Positions 8,330 to 16,541 of a stretch of DNA of 64,000 bases are shown here, one piece after another; position 1 is the first letter of the stretch; every line of letters begins with the position of its first letter. Position numbers and translations under genes: made by a program. Location: the NCBI RefSeq assembly GCF_029894425.1, contig NZ_JARXYJ010000001.1, forward strand, positions 2,976,001 to 3,040,000, given 5' to 3'. The notes under the pieces were generated by a model, which was not told the DNA's origin, made no database searches, and saw nothing but the letters and a program-made list of their open reading frames with translations. This DNA is from Streptomyces sp. SAI-127 (GTDB taxonomy: Bacteria; Actinomycetota; Actinomycetes; Streptomycetales; Streptomycetaceae).

Positions 8330-9117
8330 CAAAAAAGCCGGGTGCTTGCGGGCGAGTGTCATGCAGTGGGCGAGTTGCAGGAAGGCGTCGTGCATGTCGT
8401 CGCGTACTTCCCACCGGATCCACAGGCGGCGAGGGCCATGGAGCCAGGCGATGGCGGACTCGGCGTTCCAGCGGACCTTGCCCAGGCCCGAGCCGTGCGG
8501 CCGGCTCCGTCGAACGATCTTCGGTGTGATGCCGCGCTCGCGCAGTCGGCGGCGATAGAGGTCGTCGTCGTAACCGCGGTCGGCACACAGCATCCTGGGT
8601 TTGCGCCGGGGGCGGCCCCGCTTGCCCCGCACCGGCCCAAGGCTGTCGATCAGCGGCAGAAGCTGGGTGACATCGTCGCGGTGGCTACCGGTCAGCGACA
8701 CCCACAGCGGAGTGCCGCGGGCATCGGTCAGCACGTGATGCTTCGAGCCCGGCCGCCCGCGGCCAACCGGGCTCGGACCGACTTTCGGGCTGCGTCGCCC
8801 CGCTTGGCCTGCACATGAGAGGCGTCGATGGTGGCGCGGGAGAAGTCGAGACGGTCCGCCGCCCGCAATCCGTCCTGCAGCACCCGCTGGAGCTCCTCCC
8901 ACACCCGGCCTCCTGCCACTCGGCCAGCCGCCGCCAGCAGGTAGGACCGGAACCGAACCCCAACTCCTGCGGCAGGAACTCCCACTGGACACCTGCGTAC
9001 AGGACGAACAGCACACCCTGGAGCGCCTTGCGGTCATCGATCCGCTTACGCCCCGGCTACCGGACCGCCGCTCGTGCTTCGGCAACAGCGGTCGATCACC
9101 GCCCGCAACCCGTCACT
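8330..9117 (-). pseudogene. IS5 family transposase, multiply frameshifted
   Basis: The parts of one DDE transposase appear in order but in several frames. N-terminal pieces are VSDGLRAVIDR and RKRIDDRKALQGVLFVLYAG. The middle is VWEELQRVLQDGLRAADRLD with DFSRATIDASHVQA, where the first catalytic Asp lies in TIDASH. Then come GRGRPGSKHHVLTDARGTPL, LCADRGYDDDLYRRRLRERG (second Asp) and RWNAESAIAWLHGPRRLWIR (catalytic Glu). At least three frame changes are needed, and no normal stop exists before the neighbouring SnoaL gene. The element is dead. Terminal inverted repeats were not identified. Confidence 0.8.
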
Positions 9118-9410
9118 GACCTCTCACGGCTTCCGCTGCGGCTGGCAGATCCAGCGCGACCTGACGGGGGGCGGCTCCGACGCGCCTTCACTGTGACCAC
9201 CATCAGGTCGACCCGTCGGCCGCCGCCAGCTTTCCGGCCGTCCCGAAAAAGGGTGGGTCTGAGAAGCCCAGCCGCGCCTGGCGGAAAGACCGACGATGCC
9301 CACGCCAATGGGCGTCTGGTGGGGGGGATGACATGGTGAGACTCCTACACAGAGCGATAAGCCGTTCGACTTCGACAATGACGGGTCACCGCGTCAGCCC
9401 CCGTCCCTGC
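9118..9410. other. Gene-poor stretch after the IS5 remnant
   Basis: About 290 bp with no supported gene, promoter or repeat. It probably contains the outer end of the dead insertion element and the 3' flank of the copy-2 reductase gene. Confidence 0.35.
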
Positions 9411-10154
9411 TCACATGCAAATTGCGCGGTTCAGGCGGACAAGGAATTCCGCGTCTGGTTGCACGCCGGCCCCGAAGCGTTCCTGGACCACGGCGAACCC
9501 GAGGTCGCGCCGCTTCGGTGATCGCGCCGCGTCGGCCGTCGCCAGTGCGTCCGGCAGCTCCTGACGGGTGAGATCCGTGCAGTAGGCGGGCGTGCCGGGC
9601 TGCTGCCGCCAGGATTCCGCGAGCGGCCCCGCATCAAAGGCGTCGAACCCGGTGTCCTCAACGAGTGCCATTGCCAGCTCACGCTCTCGAGGACTGTCGG
9701 CCGCGACGGGGAGCGCGATGCGGTCCGCACTTCCCGTCGGCTTGTTCCTGTACGCGAACGACTCGGCTCCGATCGAGTTCCACGCCTTGACGATGGGCCG
9801 GCCCAGCTGCTGGGCAGCCCACACGCTCTCGGCCTGGCCGGCCTCGATCGCCGCGATTCCGTTGTCCCGATGCGGGATGTAGTTCGACGTGTCGATGACA
9901 ACCGTGTCAGCCGGCACGTTGGCCATCAGTGGTGCGACCTGCGGAATGCGGTCGAAGGGGATGGAGAGGATCACGGCGTCGACGTCCACTACGGCTTCCG
10001 CCGCGGTCACCGCGCGTCCACCCGAGGACAGCACGTCCGCCTCGATCGTCTCCGGGCCGCGCGAATTGGCCACCTTCACCTCGTGCCCGGCCGCGCTCAA
10101 CCGCCTGATCAGCGTCTTGCCGATGTTCCCGGTGCCGAGAATGCCGATCTTCAT
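9411..10154 (-). CDS. NADPH-dependent F420 reductase-like NAD(P)-binding oxidoreductase (copy 2)
   Basis: A 247-residue Rossmann protein related to F420H2:NADP+ oxidoreductase. Visible motifs are GTGNIGKT at the dinucleotide site, VANSRGPETI (NADPH-type beta-2 end), VILSIPFDRIP, VVIDTSNYIPHRD and the C-terminal LAESWRQQPGTPAYCTDL. AAGGAG upstream supports ATG 10154. The protein is closer to copy 3 than to copy 1 in its C-terminal half (ESWRQQP...AYCT is shared with copy 3), pointing to a tandem duplication. A hairpin at 10178-10204 sits right before it. Confidence 0.85.
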   Translation of the reverse strand: MKIGILGTGNIGKTLIRRLSAAGHEVKVANSRGPETIEADVLSSGGRAVTAAEAVVDVDAVILSIPFDRIPQVAPLMANVPADTVVIDTSNYIPHRDNGIAAIEAGQAESVWAAQQLGRPIVKAWNSIGAESFAYRNKPTGSADRIALPVAADSPRERELAMALVEDTGFDAFDAGPLAESWRQQPGTPAYCTDLTRQELPDALATADAARSPKRRDLGFAVVQERFGAGVQPDAEFLVRLNRAICM

Positions 10155-10177
10155 GGTGAAACTCCTTGTCCGGAAAG

Positions 10178-10204
10178 GAACCCCGGTTTCGGTGACCGGG
10201 GTTC
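10178..10204 (-). terminator. Hairpin between reductase copies 2 and 3
   Basis: GAACCCCGGT and ACCGGGGTTC form a perfect 10-bp stem with a 7-nt loop, only 24 bp before the copy-2 start. It may terminate the copy-3 transcript or act as an attenuator for copy 2. Confidence 0.6.
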
Positions 10205-10359
10205 TTGGAGCTGCGGGCCGGCCGCGGACGCGGTGGTGCGGGTGAGTAATGGCGGCCTTGCCGAAGTGAGCGCCGTTCTTCGTGTTCGTCGTGTGTGTTC
10301 GTGGCGTGCCGGCGCTGCCGCTCTCGTGTCGTTGGGTGCACGAGGGGCAGGTCGGTGTC

Positions 10360-11097
10360 TCAGCGGTGGGCGGCGCGGTTCATCTCGACGACGTCGTCGA
10401 CGGTGGGGTTGGCGCCGAGGGCGGCGAAGCGTTCCGGGAGGCTGTCGCGGATGGCCGCGTCCTTGGCGCGGTCGGCTGCGGCCAGGGCCGCCGGCAGCTC
10501 GTCGAGGGTCAACTCGGTGCAGTAGGCGGGACCGTTGGGCTGCTGGCGCCAGGAGTCGGCCAGGGTGCCGGCGTCGTAGGGGTCGAAGCCGGTGTCGTCC
10601 ACCAGGCTCATGGCCACGCGCCGCGCCTCCTCGCTGTCACCGGCGACGGGGATGGCGAGGCGGCCGGGTGTTCCGGCCGGAACACCCTTGGTCCGCTGGG
10701 TCTCTGCCAGGGCGGCGTTCCACGCCTTGATGACGGGGCGGCCGAGCAGTTCGGCGGTGTACACGCTCTCCACCTGACCGTTGTCGACCGCCTCGATCGG
10801 CTCGCTGAGCATGCCGGGATAGTAGTTCGCGGTGTCGATGACCACCGTCTCGTCGGGCACCGACGCGAACAGGCCGGCCAGCTGGCCCGCCACCCCGAAC
10901 GGGATCGACAGGACGATGGCATCCCTGCCCTGGACGGCGTCGGCAAGGTCCACCGCGCGGGCCCCGGACTCCAGCACCTGTGCCCGGACGGCCTCGGGGC
11001 CGCGGGCGTCGGCCACCTGGACGTCGTGACCGGCCGTGCTGAGCTTGGCAGCGAGGTTCCCGCCGATGGCACCGGCGCCTATGACAGTAATTTTCAT
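10360..11097 (-). CDS. NADPH-dependent F420 reductase-like NAD(P)-binding oxidoreductase (copy 3)
   Basis: A 245-residue member of the same family as copies 1 and 2. It has GAGAIGG at the nucleotide loop, VADARGPEAV after beta-2, IVLSIPFGVA, VVIDTANYYPG and LADSWRQQPNGPAYCTELTL near the C-terminus. The frame is open further upstream, but ATG 11097 has AAGGGA at the right distance and begins with the conserved MKITVIGAG strand. It lies downstream of a same-strand TetR gene with a dyad operator, so regulator and reductase may share a transcript. The substrate, F420 or another flavin-like carrier, remains undetermined. Confidence 0.85.
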   Translation of the reverse strand: MKITVIGAGAIGGNLAAKLSTAGHDVQVADARGPEAVRAQVLESGARAVDLADAVQGRDAIVLSIPFGVAGQLAGLFASVPDETVVIDTANYYPGMLSEPIEAVDNGQVESVYTAELLGRPVIKAWNAALAETQRTKGVPAGTPGRLAIPVAGDSEEARRVAMSLVDDTGFDPYDAGTLADSWRQQPNGPAYCTELTLDELPAALAAADRAKDAAIRDSLPERFAALGANPTVDDVVEMNRAAHR

Positions 11098-11202
11098 GAT
11101 GTGTCCCTTGAGAGGTCGTGCCGCCCCTGCGGGCAGCACGAGGTGATGGCCGTGCGGTGGTGCCGCCCGGCCATGTGGGTGTGGGGCGGGGCGCCTGGCG
11201 GT

Positions 11203-11796
11203 CTACGCCTGGGTGTCCCGCTGGCGGTAGCCGCTCGCGATGAGGGTGCGGAGCCGGTCGAGCGACTCCTCCTCGGTGCCGGTGCCCTTGATCCAGGCGA
11301 TGGAACAGGCCGCGAGGAACAGGTCGTGCCCCCGCACCGAGGCACGCACCCGCCCCGACAGCTGCGCGGCGCGCACGTACTGGTCGGTGGCGGAGATCAG
11401 GATGTCGCAGGGAATCGTCAGCGGGTTGTCCGGCTCCTGCGCCCTGGCCGCGGCCATGAGCGGGTCCGGCAGCCCGCTGAAGGCGCTGAAGTACTCCTCC
11501 ATCGCCCGCAGCCACTGCTCCAGCGCCTCGGCCGGGTCGCCGAGCCGGTCGATGTCCGCCTGACGGGCCACCAGCTCCTCGGACCGCGTCTGCAGCACCG
11601 CCGCCAGCAGCGCCTCCCGGGTGGGGAAGTGCCGGTACAGGGTGCCGGGACCGACACCCGCCTCCTTGGCCACCGCCTCGAGGGAGGTGCCGACCCCGTG
11701 CTGCAGGAAGTGACGCTGCGCGGTCTCCAGAAGGGCCGCGCGGTTGCGCTGAACGTCCGCGCGCGGCTTACGTCCCCGCTGTTCGACGGCGCTCAT
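11203..11796 (-). CDS. TetR family transcriptional regulator
   Basis: A 197-residue repressor. The N-terminal helix-turn-helix is LEAVAKEAGVGPGTLYRHFP (about residues 39-58) followed by TREALLAAVL. The C-terminal part, with LPDPLMAAARAQEPDNPLT and CSIAWIKGTG, resembles the SbtR-like (TetR_C_33-type) ligand domain. It lies upstream of copy-3 reductase on the same strand and is preceded by a striking inverted repeat made of two operator copies. Autoregulation and control of the downstream reductase are likely. ATG 11796 is the only good start. Confidence 0.9.
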   Translation of the reverse strand: MSAVEQRGRKPRADVQRNRAALLETAQRHFLQHGVGTSLEAVAKEAGVGPGTLYRHFPTREALLAAVLQTRSEELVARQADIDRLGDPAEALEQWLRAMEEYFSAFSGLPDPLMAAARAQEPDNPLTIPCDILISATDQYVRAAQLSGRVRASVRGHDLFLAACSIAWIKGTGTEEESLDRLRTLIASGYRQRDTQA

Positions 11797-11834
11797 ACGC
11801 CCTCCCGCCTGCCGTGACCCTGCGACCGCACCAA

Positions 11835-11887
11835 ACCGGATGCCGCCTCCGTATGCACTCGAGAGTAAAACGGAGGCGGCATCCGGT
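11835..11887. promoter_or_regulatory. Paired TetR-type operators forming an 18-bp inverted repeat
   Basis: ACCGGATGCCGCCTCCGT (11835-11852) and its exact reverse complement (11870-11887) flank a 17-nt spacer. Each arm is itself nearly palindromic, of the form CGGA-x-GC-x-GC-x-TCCG, the size of one TetR dimer site. The block lies 39 bp upstream of the TetR start, where it would cover the promoter. Confidence 0.7.
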
Positions 11888-12042
11888 CAAACCGGCGGCC
11901 CGACCACGGGAGCCCGGACAGTGCGGGGGCCGACATATCTGGCCGCAGAGTGCAGGGCAGAACTCGTGCCGGCTGCACCATTCCAGGGTGCCCTTGTCCG
12001 GCCCCTGCCGCGCGAGCCCGGCCCGGTCCCCGGCCCGGGACG

Positions 12043-12879
12043 TCAGGGGGTGAGCTGCTGGTGTCCGATGACGGAGAGCAGTTCGAGTTTGCTGTGGCTC
12101 TCCGTGCCGGGGCGCGTGGTCAGCACCACCAGGGTCTGGGCGCGGTTCTCGGTGTACAGGAGCTGGGCGTCGACGTCGATGCGGCCGAGTTCGGGATGGA
12201 GGAGGGTCTTGCAGTCGCCGTAGCGGGCGACCTCCTGGAGTTCCCACATGCGGACGAACTCGGGGCTGTGTTCCTGGAGTTCGGCGAGGATCCGGGCGGC
12301 TCGGGTGGTGTCGCTGCCGGCGGTCAGCGCGGCCCGCAGGCGTGCTGCCTGGGCGCGGCCGTGGCGTTCGTGGGTTTCCTCGGGATAGACCAGACGTTCG
12401 GCCGGGTCCATGAACCAACGGTAGTAGCCGCTACTGGCCAGACCGGTGTGGCGGGTCTGGTCGCCGAGCAGTGCGGCGGCCAAGGGGTTCATCGCGAGGG
12501 TGTCGACCAGGTCGGTCGTCACCAGGGCCGGGGTGTCGTCCAGTCGGTCCAGGACCCGCATCAGCGTCGGGCTGACGTGTTCGGAGCGGTGGAAACGGGC
12601 CGGAGCGTTGTGGCCGATGAGGACGAAGAGATGGTCGCGTTCGTCCAGGGTCAGCCGCAGCGCCCGCGCGAGAGCCGCGGTGATCTGGACCGAGGGCTGC
12701 GGAGCACGCTGCTGCTCCAGCCGGGCGTAGTAGTCGGTGGACATGCCGGCGAGCTGCGCGACCTCCTCGCGGCGCAGCCCATGTGTACGCCTGCGCGGCC
12801 CCTCGACCAGCCCGACGTCGCGGGGCCGTAGCGTCTCGCGCCGGTGGCGCAGGAATGCCGCCAGTTCTCTCTTGTCCAT
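12043..12879 (-). CDS. XRE family regulator with MmyB-like ligand-binding domain
   Basis: A 278-residue regulator. The N-terminal Cro/CI helix-turn-helix is seen in THGLRREEVAQLAGMSTDYY followed by ARLEQQRAPQPS. The long C-terminal part has the signatures of the MmyB-type ligand-binding domain (DDTPALVTTDLVDTLAMNPL, the SGYYRWFMDPAERLVYP region and DVDAQLLYTEN). Members bind fatty-acid-like ligands. ATG 12879 is chosen over an upstream in-frame Met because MDKRELAAFLRHRRE is the family N-terminus. This family is usually paired with a short-chain dehydrogenase, and one follows at 13391-14140 with a shared promoter element. Confidence 0.9.
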   Translation of the reverse strand: MDKRELAAFLRHRRETLRPRDVGLVEGPRRRTHGLRREEVAQLAGMSTDYYARLEQQRAPQPSVQITAALARALRLTLDERDHLFVLIGHNAPARFHRSEHVSPTLMRVLDRLDDTPALVTTDLVDTLAMNPLAAALLGDQTRHTGLASSGYYRWFMDPAERLVYPEETHERHGRAQAARLRAALTAGSDTTRAARILAELQEHSPEFVRMWELQEVARYGDCKTLLHPELGRIDVDAQLLYTENRAQTLVVLTTRPGTESHSKLELLSVIGHQQLTP

Positions 12880-12912
12880 GCCCTCATCCTCGCCGCAACC
12901 CACCCGGCTATC

Positions 12913-12932
12913 CAGAGACCGCCGATCCATGG
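12913..12932. promoter_or_regulatory. 20-bp element upstream of XRE gene, inverted copy at SDR promoter
   Basis: CAGAGACCGCCGATCCATGG at 12913-12932 recurs as an exact reverse complement at 14233-14252, upstream of the short-chain dehydrogenase. The element is 34 bp from the XRE start. The shared exact 20-mer is the best candidate binding site for the XRE regulator. Confidence 0.6.
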
Positions 12933-13390
12933 CTGAGCAGTCCTTTCCCGCCTGCGCGAAGCCCACTCGGTCGGCCGACGTCGAGGCACTCGCAGCGAGA
13001 AGTCTCGATGGTCACCGGACGTGCATGACCCGCTGGGCAATGCGCCGCCCCTTGGCAGTGCGCCGCAGGCCGCCGGTACGGAAGACGGCCTGCGGCGACG
13101 GTCCCCCGTCAAGGACGCCCGCTTGGGACCGGTCCCGGGCCTCGTCGCCCGGCCCGGCCGGCCCGACGATGTTCGCCGTGCCGGCCGGGCGCTCGCGTGC
13201 CCGTCGGCCCTCAGGACGCAGCCGGCCCCCTCTCGTGCGACGACCGGGGCGAAGCCGAAGACGCTTCCTTACCGTTCCGCATCCTCGGTGAGGACCACGC
13301 CGAAGCGGGTCCGGCTCGCGTTCGTCCCTCATGTGGCCCCACGGGACCCGCCCGCGTGCTGCTGTTCCGCGTCGGTCAACTACGGGTCGG
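12933..13390. other. 458-bp stretch without a supported gene
   Basis: Frames on both strands are arginine- and proline-rich, typical of non-coding high-GC DNA, and none resembles a known family. The stretch separates the XRE regulator from the SDR gene, which in many genomes are directly divergent, so it may mark an inversion or insertion. Confidence 0.4.
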
Positions 13391-14140
13391 TCAGCTGCCG
13401 GTCATCATGGCGAGGACGTCGTCGTAGGAGCCGGTGGCCACCGCGTCGCGGATGAACCTTGCGGGCTCGACGACCAGCTCCTTCGCGTCGGGGTTCTCGC
13501 GCAGCAGATCGAGGACCTCGGTGAGGAAGTCGTCCAACGGCATGGCCTGCTCGCTGTCCTGCTGGCCCATCAGGGTCGTGCGCACGCCCGCCGGGACCAC
13601 CTCGATCACCTGGACGCCGGCGTCAGCACCGGCGAGCTGGATGCGCAGGCTCTCGGAGAAGGAGTGCAGCGCGGCCTTGGTCGCGCTGTAGGTCGGCGTG
13701 ATCGGGAACGGTACGAACGCCAGCGCGGAGGTGACGTTCATGACGACCGCGTCGTCCTTGCCCACCAGCAGCGGCAGGAAGGCGTACGTCATCCGGATCG
13801 TGCCGAGCAGATTGGTCGCGACGTGATCCTCGGCGACCTGGAGTCCGGCCGGGTCGAGGACGCTCTCCAGCAGCTGAATGCCGGCGTTGTTGACCAGGAC
13901 GTTCAGCTCCGGGTGGCTCGCCGCCACGGTCTCACGGGCCCGGGCGATCGAGTCGGGGTCCGCGACATCGAGGACGAGCGCGTCGATACCCTGGTGCTCG
14001 GCCGTGATCTCGTCGAGGAGTTCCTTGCGCCGGCCGGCGACGATCACCTTGTTGCCGGCCTCGTGCAGACGCACCGCCAGGCCGAGACCGATGCCAGAGG
14101 TGCCGCCGGTGATCAGAATCGTGTTGCCGGTCATCTTCAT
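13391..14140 (-). CDS. Short-chain dehydrogenase/reductase (DltE-like)
   Basis: A 249-residue classical SDR. It has the NAD(P) loop TGGTSGIG near residue 12, NNAG (in LVNNAGIQ), the catalytic Ser in NVTSALAF and the YSATK motif carrying catalytic Tyr and Lys. The C-terminal PAGVRTTLMG segment is typical. ATG 14140 (MKMTGNTILITGG) has GAAGGAG about 11 nt upstream. It reduces or oxidises an unknown carbonyl or alcohol. The 20-bp element upstream matches the one before the XRE gene, so the XRE protein probably controls this gene. Confidence 0.9.
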   Translation of the reverse strand: MKMTGNTILITGGTSGIGLGLAVRLHEAGNKVIVAGRRKELLDEITAEHQGIDALVLDVADPDSIARARETVAASHPELNVLVNNAGIQLLESVLDPAGLQVAEDHVATNLLGTIRMTYAFLPLLVGKDDAVVMNVTSALAFVPFPITPTYSATKAALHSFSESLRIQLAGADAGVQVIEVVPAGVRTTLMGQQDSEQAMPLDDFLTEVLDLLRENPDAKELVVEPARFIRDAVATGSYDDVLAMMTGS

Positions 14141-14232
14141 GGGGGTCCTGCTCCTTCGGTACGGCGGGCCGGTGAGCGCCCGCAGCCTCGACCGTAAGAG
14201 CGCCCGCGCAAGGGCGGGAGAGGAAGGTTTGT

Positions 14233-14252
14233 CCATGGATCGGCGGTCTCTG
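14233..14252. promoter_or_regulatory. 20-bp inverted copy of the XRE-promoter element
   Basis: CCATGGATCGGCGGTCTCTG is the exact reverse complement of 12913-12932. It lies 93 bp upstream of the SDR start and contains the palindrome TCCATGGA. Confidence 0.6.
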
Positions 14253-14336
14253 CCTCGTGAAGAGAACGCCGGCCGTCGGGCCGGGTCCTGCAGAAGCTGG
14301 ACGGGGGCCGCTGGCCGAGCAGTCGCGCCGGCGCAT

Positions 14337-14575
14337 CACGTCGGCAAAACGCTCGCCGACGAGGGCGTCGTCCAGGAGCTCGTCGCGCGCTCACGCAGCG
14401 ACTTCGCGCAGGCGAGCCTGCTCGTGCTCGAGACCGCCTGGTTGATCGACCGGCACGTCGCCAAGAGCGCGTGCTGAGACAGCAGCCGTAAAAGTCGCCG
14501 CGCCCGCCGTCGCCGCCGCTGTCATCGACCGTGCCATCGACGGCACGGCACGCGTTGCGCTGAGGGCCTGCACGT
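14337..14575 (+). pseudogene. Acyl-CoA dehydrogenase C-terminal remnant
   Basis: On the plus strand, GKTLADEGVVQELVARSRSD, then FAQASLLVLETAWLIDRHVA, matches the C-terminal helical domain of acyl-CoA dehydrogenases. After a premature TGA at 14475, a +1 frame continues the same family with RAETAAVKVAAPAVAAAVID followed by RAID. The N-terminal FAD-binding part is absent, and the usual GGAG-containing region after RAI is no longer recognisable. It is a decayed, frameshifted gene end with no start. It lies beside the SDR promoter, and the rest of 14576-15098 holds nothing I can name. Confidence 0.65.
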
Positions 14576-15098
14576 CACTCACCATCTCGCCGCGCCCCGT
14601 ACACGAGGGGACGGCAGGCGCGGTCGAGGCTCCAGACCGACCCCGGAGCCGCGGGCAGCGTTGTCGGTCGCAATCCGAAGGCTTCTGGACCGACGTGACA
14701 AGGCGTGTCGAGACCGCTGACCGTGAGGTCACGTGGCGACTACGAGACCAGCACACTGCGGGGCCACCTTGGCGTGCCGGATCAGTACGGACTCGACCCG
14801 CGCCTGGCGTCCAACTCCTGAGCCCGCGTGCAGTCTGAGTTTGATCATTGACCTCGCTGCTGTTTCAGGCGCACGAGCCTCGTGACGCCCCATCAGAAGC
14901 AGCGTCGAACGAGCGTCAAGACACGTCCTCCACCGCCCCCTCACGAAGCCGAGGCAGAGCTTTCATCGCCCGCACCCCGCTGTTCGAAGCAGCAGGTGAG
15001 GCATGTGGCGCGAGCCTGCGACGCACTCCACGCGATGGACTGACGGAAACAGGTCGGGCACACCTCGACGCACCTGAGCAGTCCAAGAAAGCCGCAGG
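14576..15098. other. 523-bp gene-poor boundary stretch
   Basis: No supported gene. A minus frame at 14941-15138 encodes cysteine pairs but overlaps the methyltransferase end and lacks a ribosome site. This stretch marks the edge between the accessory island and the core-type genes. Confidence 0.35.
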
Positions 15099-16427
15099 TC
15101 AGAGCGCCTTTGAAGCCGGTTCGAGAATCGCCACACACTCCATGTGATGCGTCATCGGAAACAGGTCGAACACCCGGAGCATCCGCACCCGGTACCCCCC
15201 GTCCCGGAAGTACCCCAAGTCCCGCGCCAGCGCGGCCGGATCGCAGGCGACGTACGCGATGCGCCGCGCGCCCAGGGACGACAGGTGCTCGACGGTCTTA
15301 CGGCCGGCCCCCGCCCGCGGCGGGTCCAGCACGATCAGGTCGACCTCGGTGATCCCGGTGCGCGGCAGCACGGCCTCCACCTTGCCCTGCTCGATCCGCA
15401 CCCGGTCGAAGGCGGCGAGGTTGTGCCGGGCGTCCTCGACCGCGCGCTTGCCCGACTCGATGCCGAGGACCGCGCCCTTGTCGCCGAGGCGGTCGGCCAA
15501 CGCCCCCGCGAACAGCCCCACACCGCAGTACAGGTCGAGCGCCATCTCGCCCTTGCGCGGCAGCAGGCCCTGCATGACCGCCTTCACCAGCGTGTCGGCC
15601 GCCTGCGGGTGGACCTGCCAGAAGCCGCCGCTGCCCACCCGGTGGGTGCGGCCGTCGGCCCGCTCGCGCACGAAGGCGCGGCCGTGGACGCGGTGGATGC
15701 CGCCGTCCTTCTCCTCGACGCGCATGACGGAGACGGGCTTGTCGAGTTCCACGAGGGGCAGGCGGGCGCCCGGCCGGGGCTCCAGGATGACCATGCGGTC
15801 CTGGGAGCCGGTCGCCGCGATCGCCTCCACGGACGCCATCCCGGACCAGTCGCGGTCCTCGATGCCCAGCTCGCTCACGCCCGGCGCGGCGATCATGCAG
15901 TGCTCGATCGGCTCCACCTCGTGCGAACGGTGGCGGCGCAGACCGGCGTTGCCGTCGGCATCCACCGCGTACTGCACGCGGGTGCGCCAGGCAGGCACCT
16001 CGCCCGCCGGCAGCTTGTCGCCCTCGGCAGGCATCACCGTGCCGTCCCAGCCGGCCTCCTCAGGGGTGAGACCCGCGAGCCGCTTCAGCTGCTCGGCGAC
16101 GACCTCGCCCTTGAGGCGCCGCTGGGCGCCGGGCTTGGCGTGCTGCCAGTCGCAGCCGCCGCAGCGGCCGGGACCGGCGTAGGGGCAGGGCGCCTCGATG
16201 CGGTCCTTGGACGCCTCCAGAACCGACACCGCGTCCGCGCGCAGGAAACGCGCCCCCTCCTCGCCCTCCGTCACCCGGGCCACGACCCGCTCACCGGGCA
16301 GCGTGTGCCGGACGAACAGCACCTGGCCGTCCTCCGTGCGGGCGATGCAGTGCCCGCCGTGCGCGACGGGGCCGACCTCGACTTCGAACTCCTGCCCCAC
16401 CAGCGACTTCTTCGGTTCTGCCTGCAT
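15099..16427 (-). CDS. TRAM-domain class I SAM-dependent RNA (uracil-5-) methyltransferase
   Basis: A 442-residue enzyme of the RumA/TrmA/RlmCD family, which methylates C5 of a uridine in rRNA or tRNA. Residues 1-60 form a TRAM RNA-binding domain (GQEFEVEVGPVAHGGHCIAR). An iron-sulfur-type cysteine set follows in CPYAGPGRCGGCDWQH. The SAM motif is DLYCGVGLFAG, and the catalytic Cys lies in AYVACDPAAL with DPPRAG before it. ATG 16427 is preferred, with GGAG 11 nt away, though a TTG 24 nt upstream is possible. The next gene upstream, a permease, is on the same strand, and this pairing is common in Streptomyces. The exact target base is not readable. Confidence 0.9.
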   Translation of the reverse strand: MQAEPKKSLVGQEFEVEVGPVAHGGHCIARTEDGQVLFVRHTLPGERVVARVTEGEEGARFLRADAVSVLEASKDRIEAPCPYAGPGRCGGCDWQHAKPGAQRRLKGEVVAEQLKRLAGLTPEEAGWDGTVMPAEGDKLPAGEVPAWRTRVQYAVDADGNAGLRRHRSHEVEPIEHCMIAAPGVSELGIEDRDWSGMASVEAIAATGSQDRMVILEPRPGARLPLVELDKPVSVMRVEEKDGGIHRVHGRAFVRERADGRTHRVGSGGFWQVHPQAADTLVKAVMQGLLPRKGEMALDLYCGVGLFAGALADRLGDKGAVLGIESGKRAVEDARHNLAAFDRVRIEQGKVEAVLPRTGITEVDLIVLDPPRAGAGRKTVEHLSSLGARRIAYVACDPAALARDLGYFRDGGYRVRMLRVFDLFPMTHHMECVAILEPASKAL

Positions 16428-16541
16428 GGCGGGGTGACTCCACAACGTCAAGGGGAAAGGGGAACGCGGCCGGCCACGAAAGGACCGGACACGAATCGGC
16501 CGGACACAAAAGCAAAGCGGCCGAGACGACAGCCATCCAGT

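Noticed and set aside
9118..9410. Possible further transposase fragment next to the IS5 remnant
   Set aside because: No transposase motif was found in any frame; only low-complexity frames are present.
14941..15138. Minus-strand 65-codon frame with CPTC and CLTC pairs (possible zinc protein)
   Set aside because: It overlaps the end of the RNA methyltransferase gene, has no ribosome site, and the cysteines can arise by chance in this frame.
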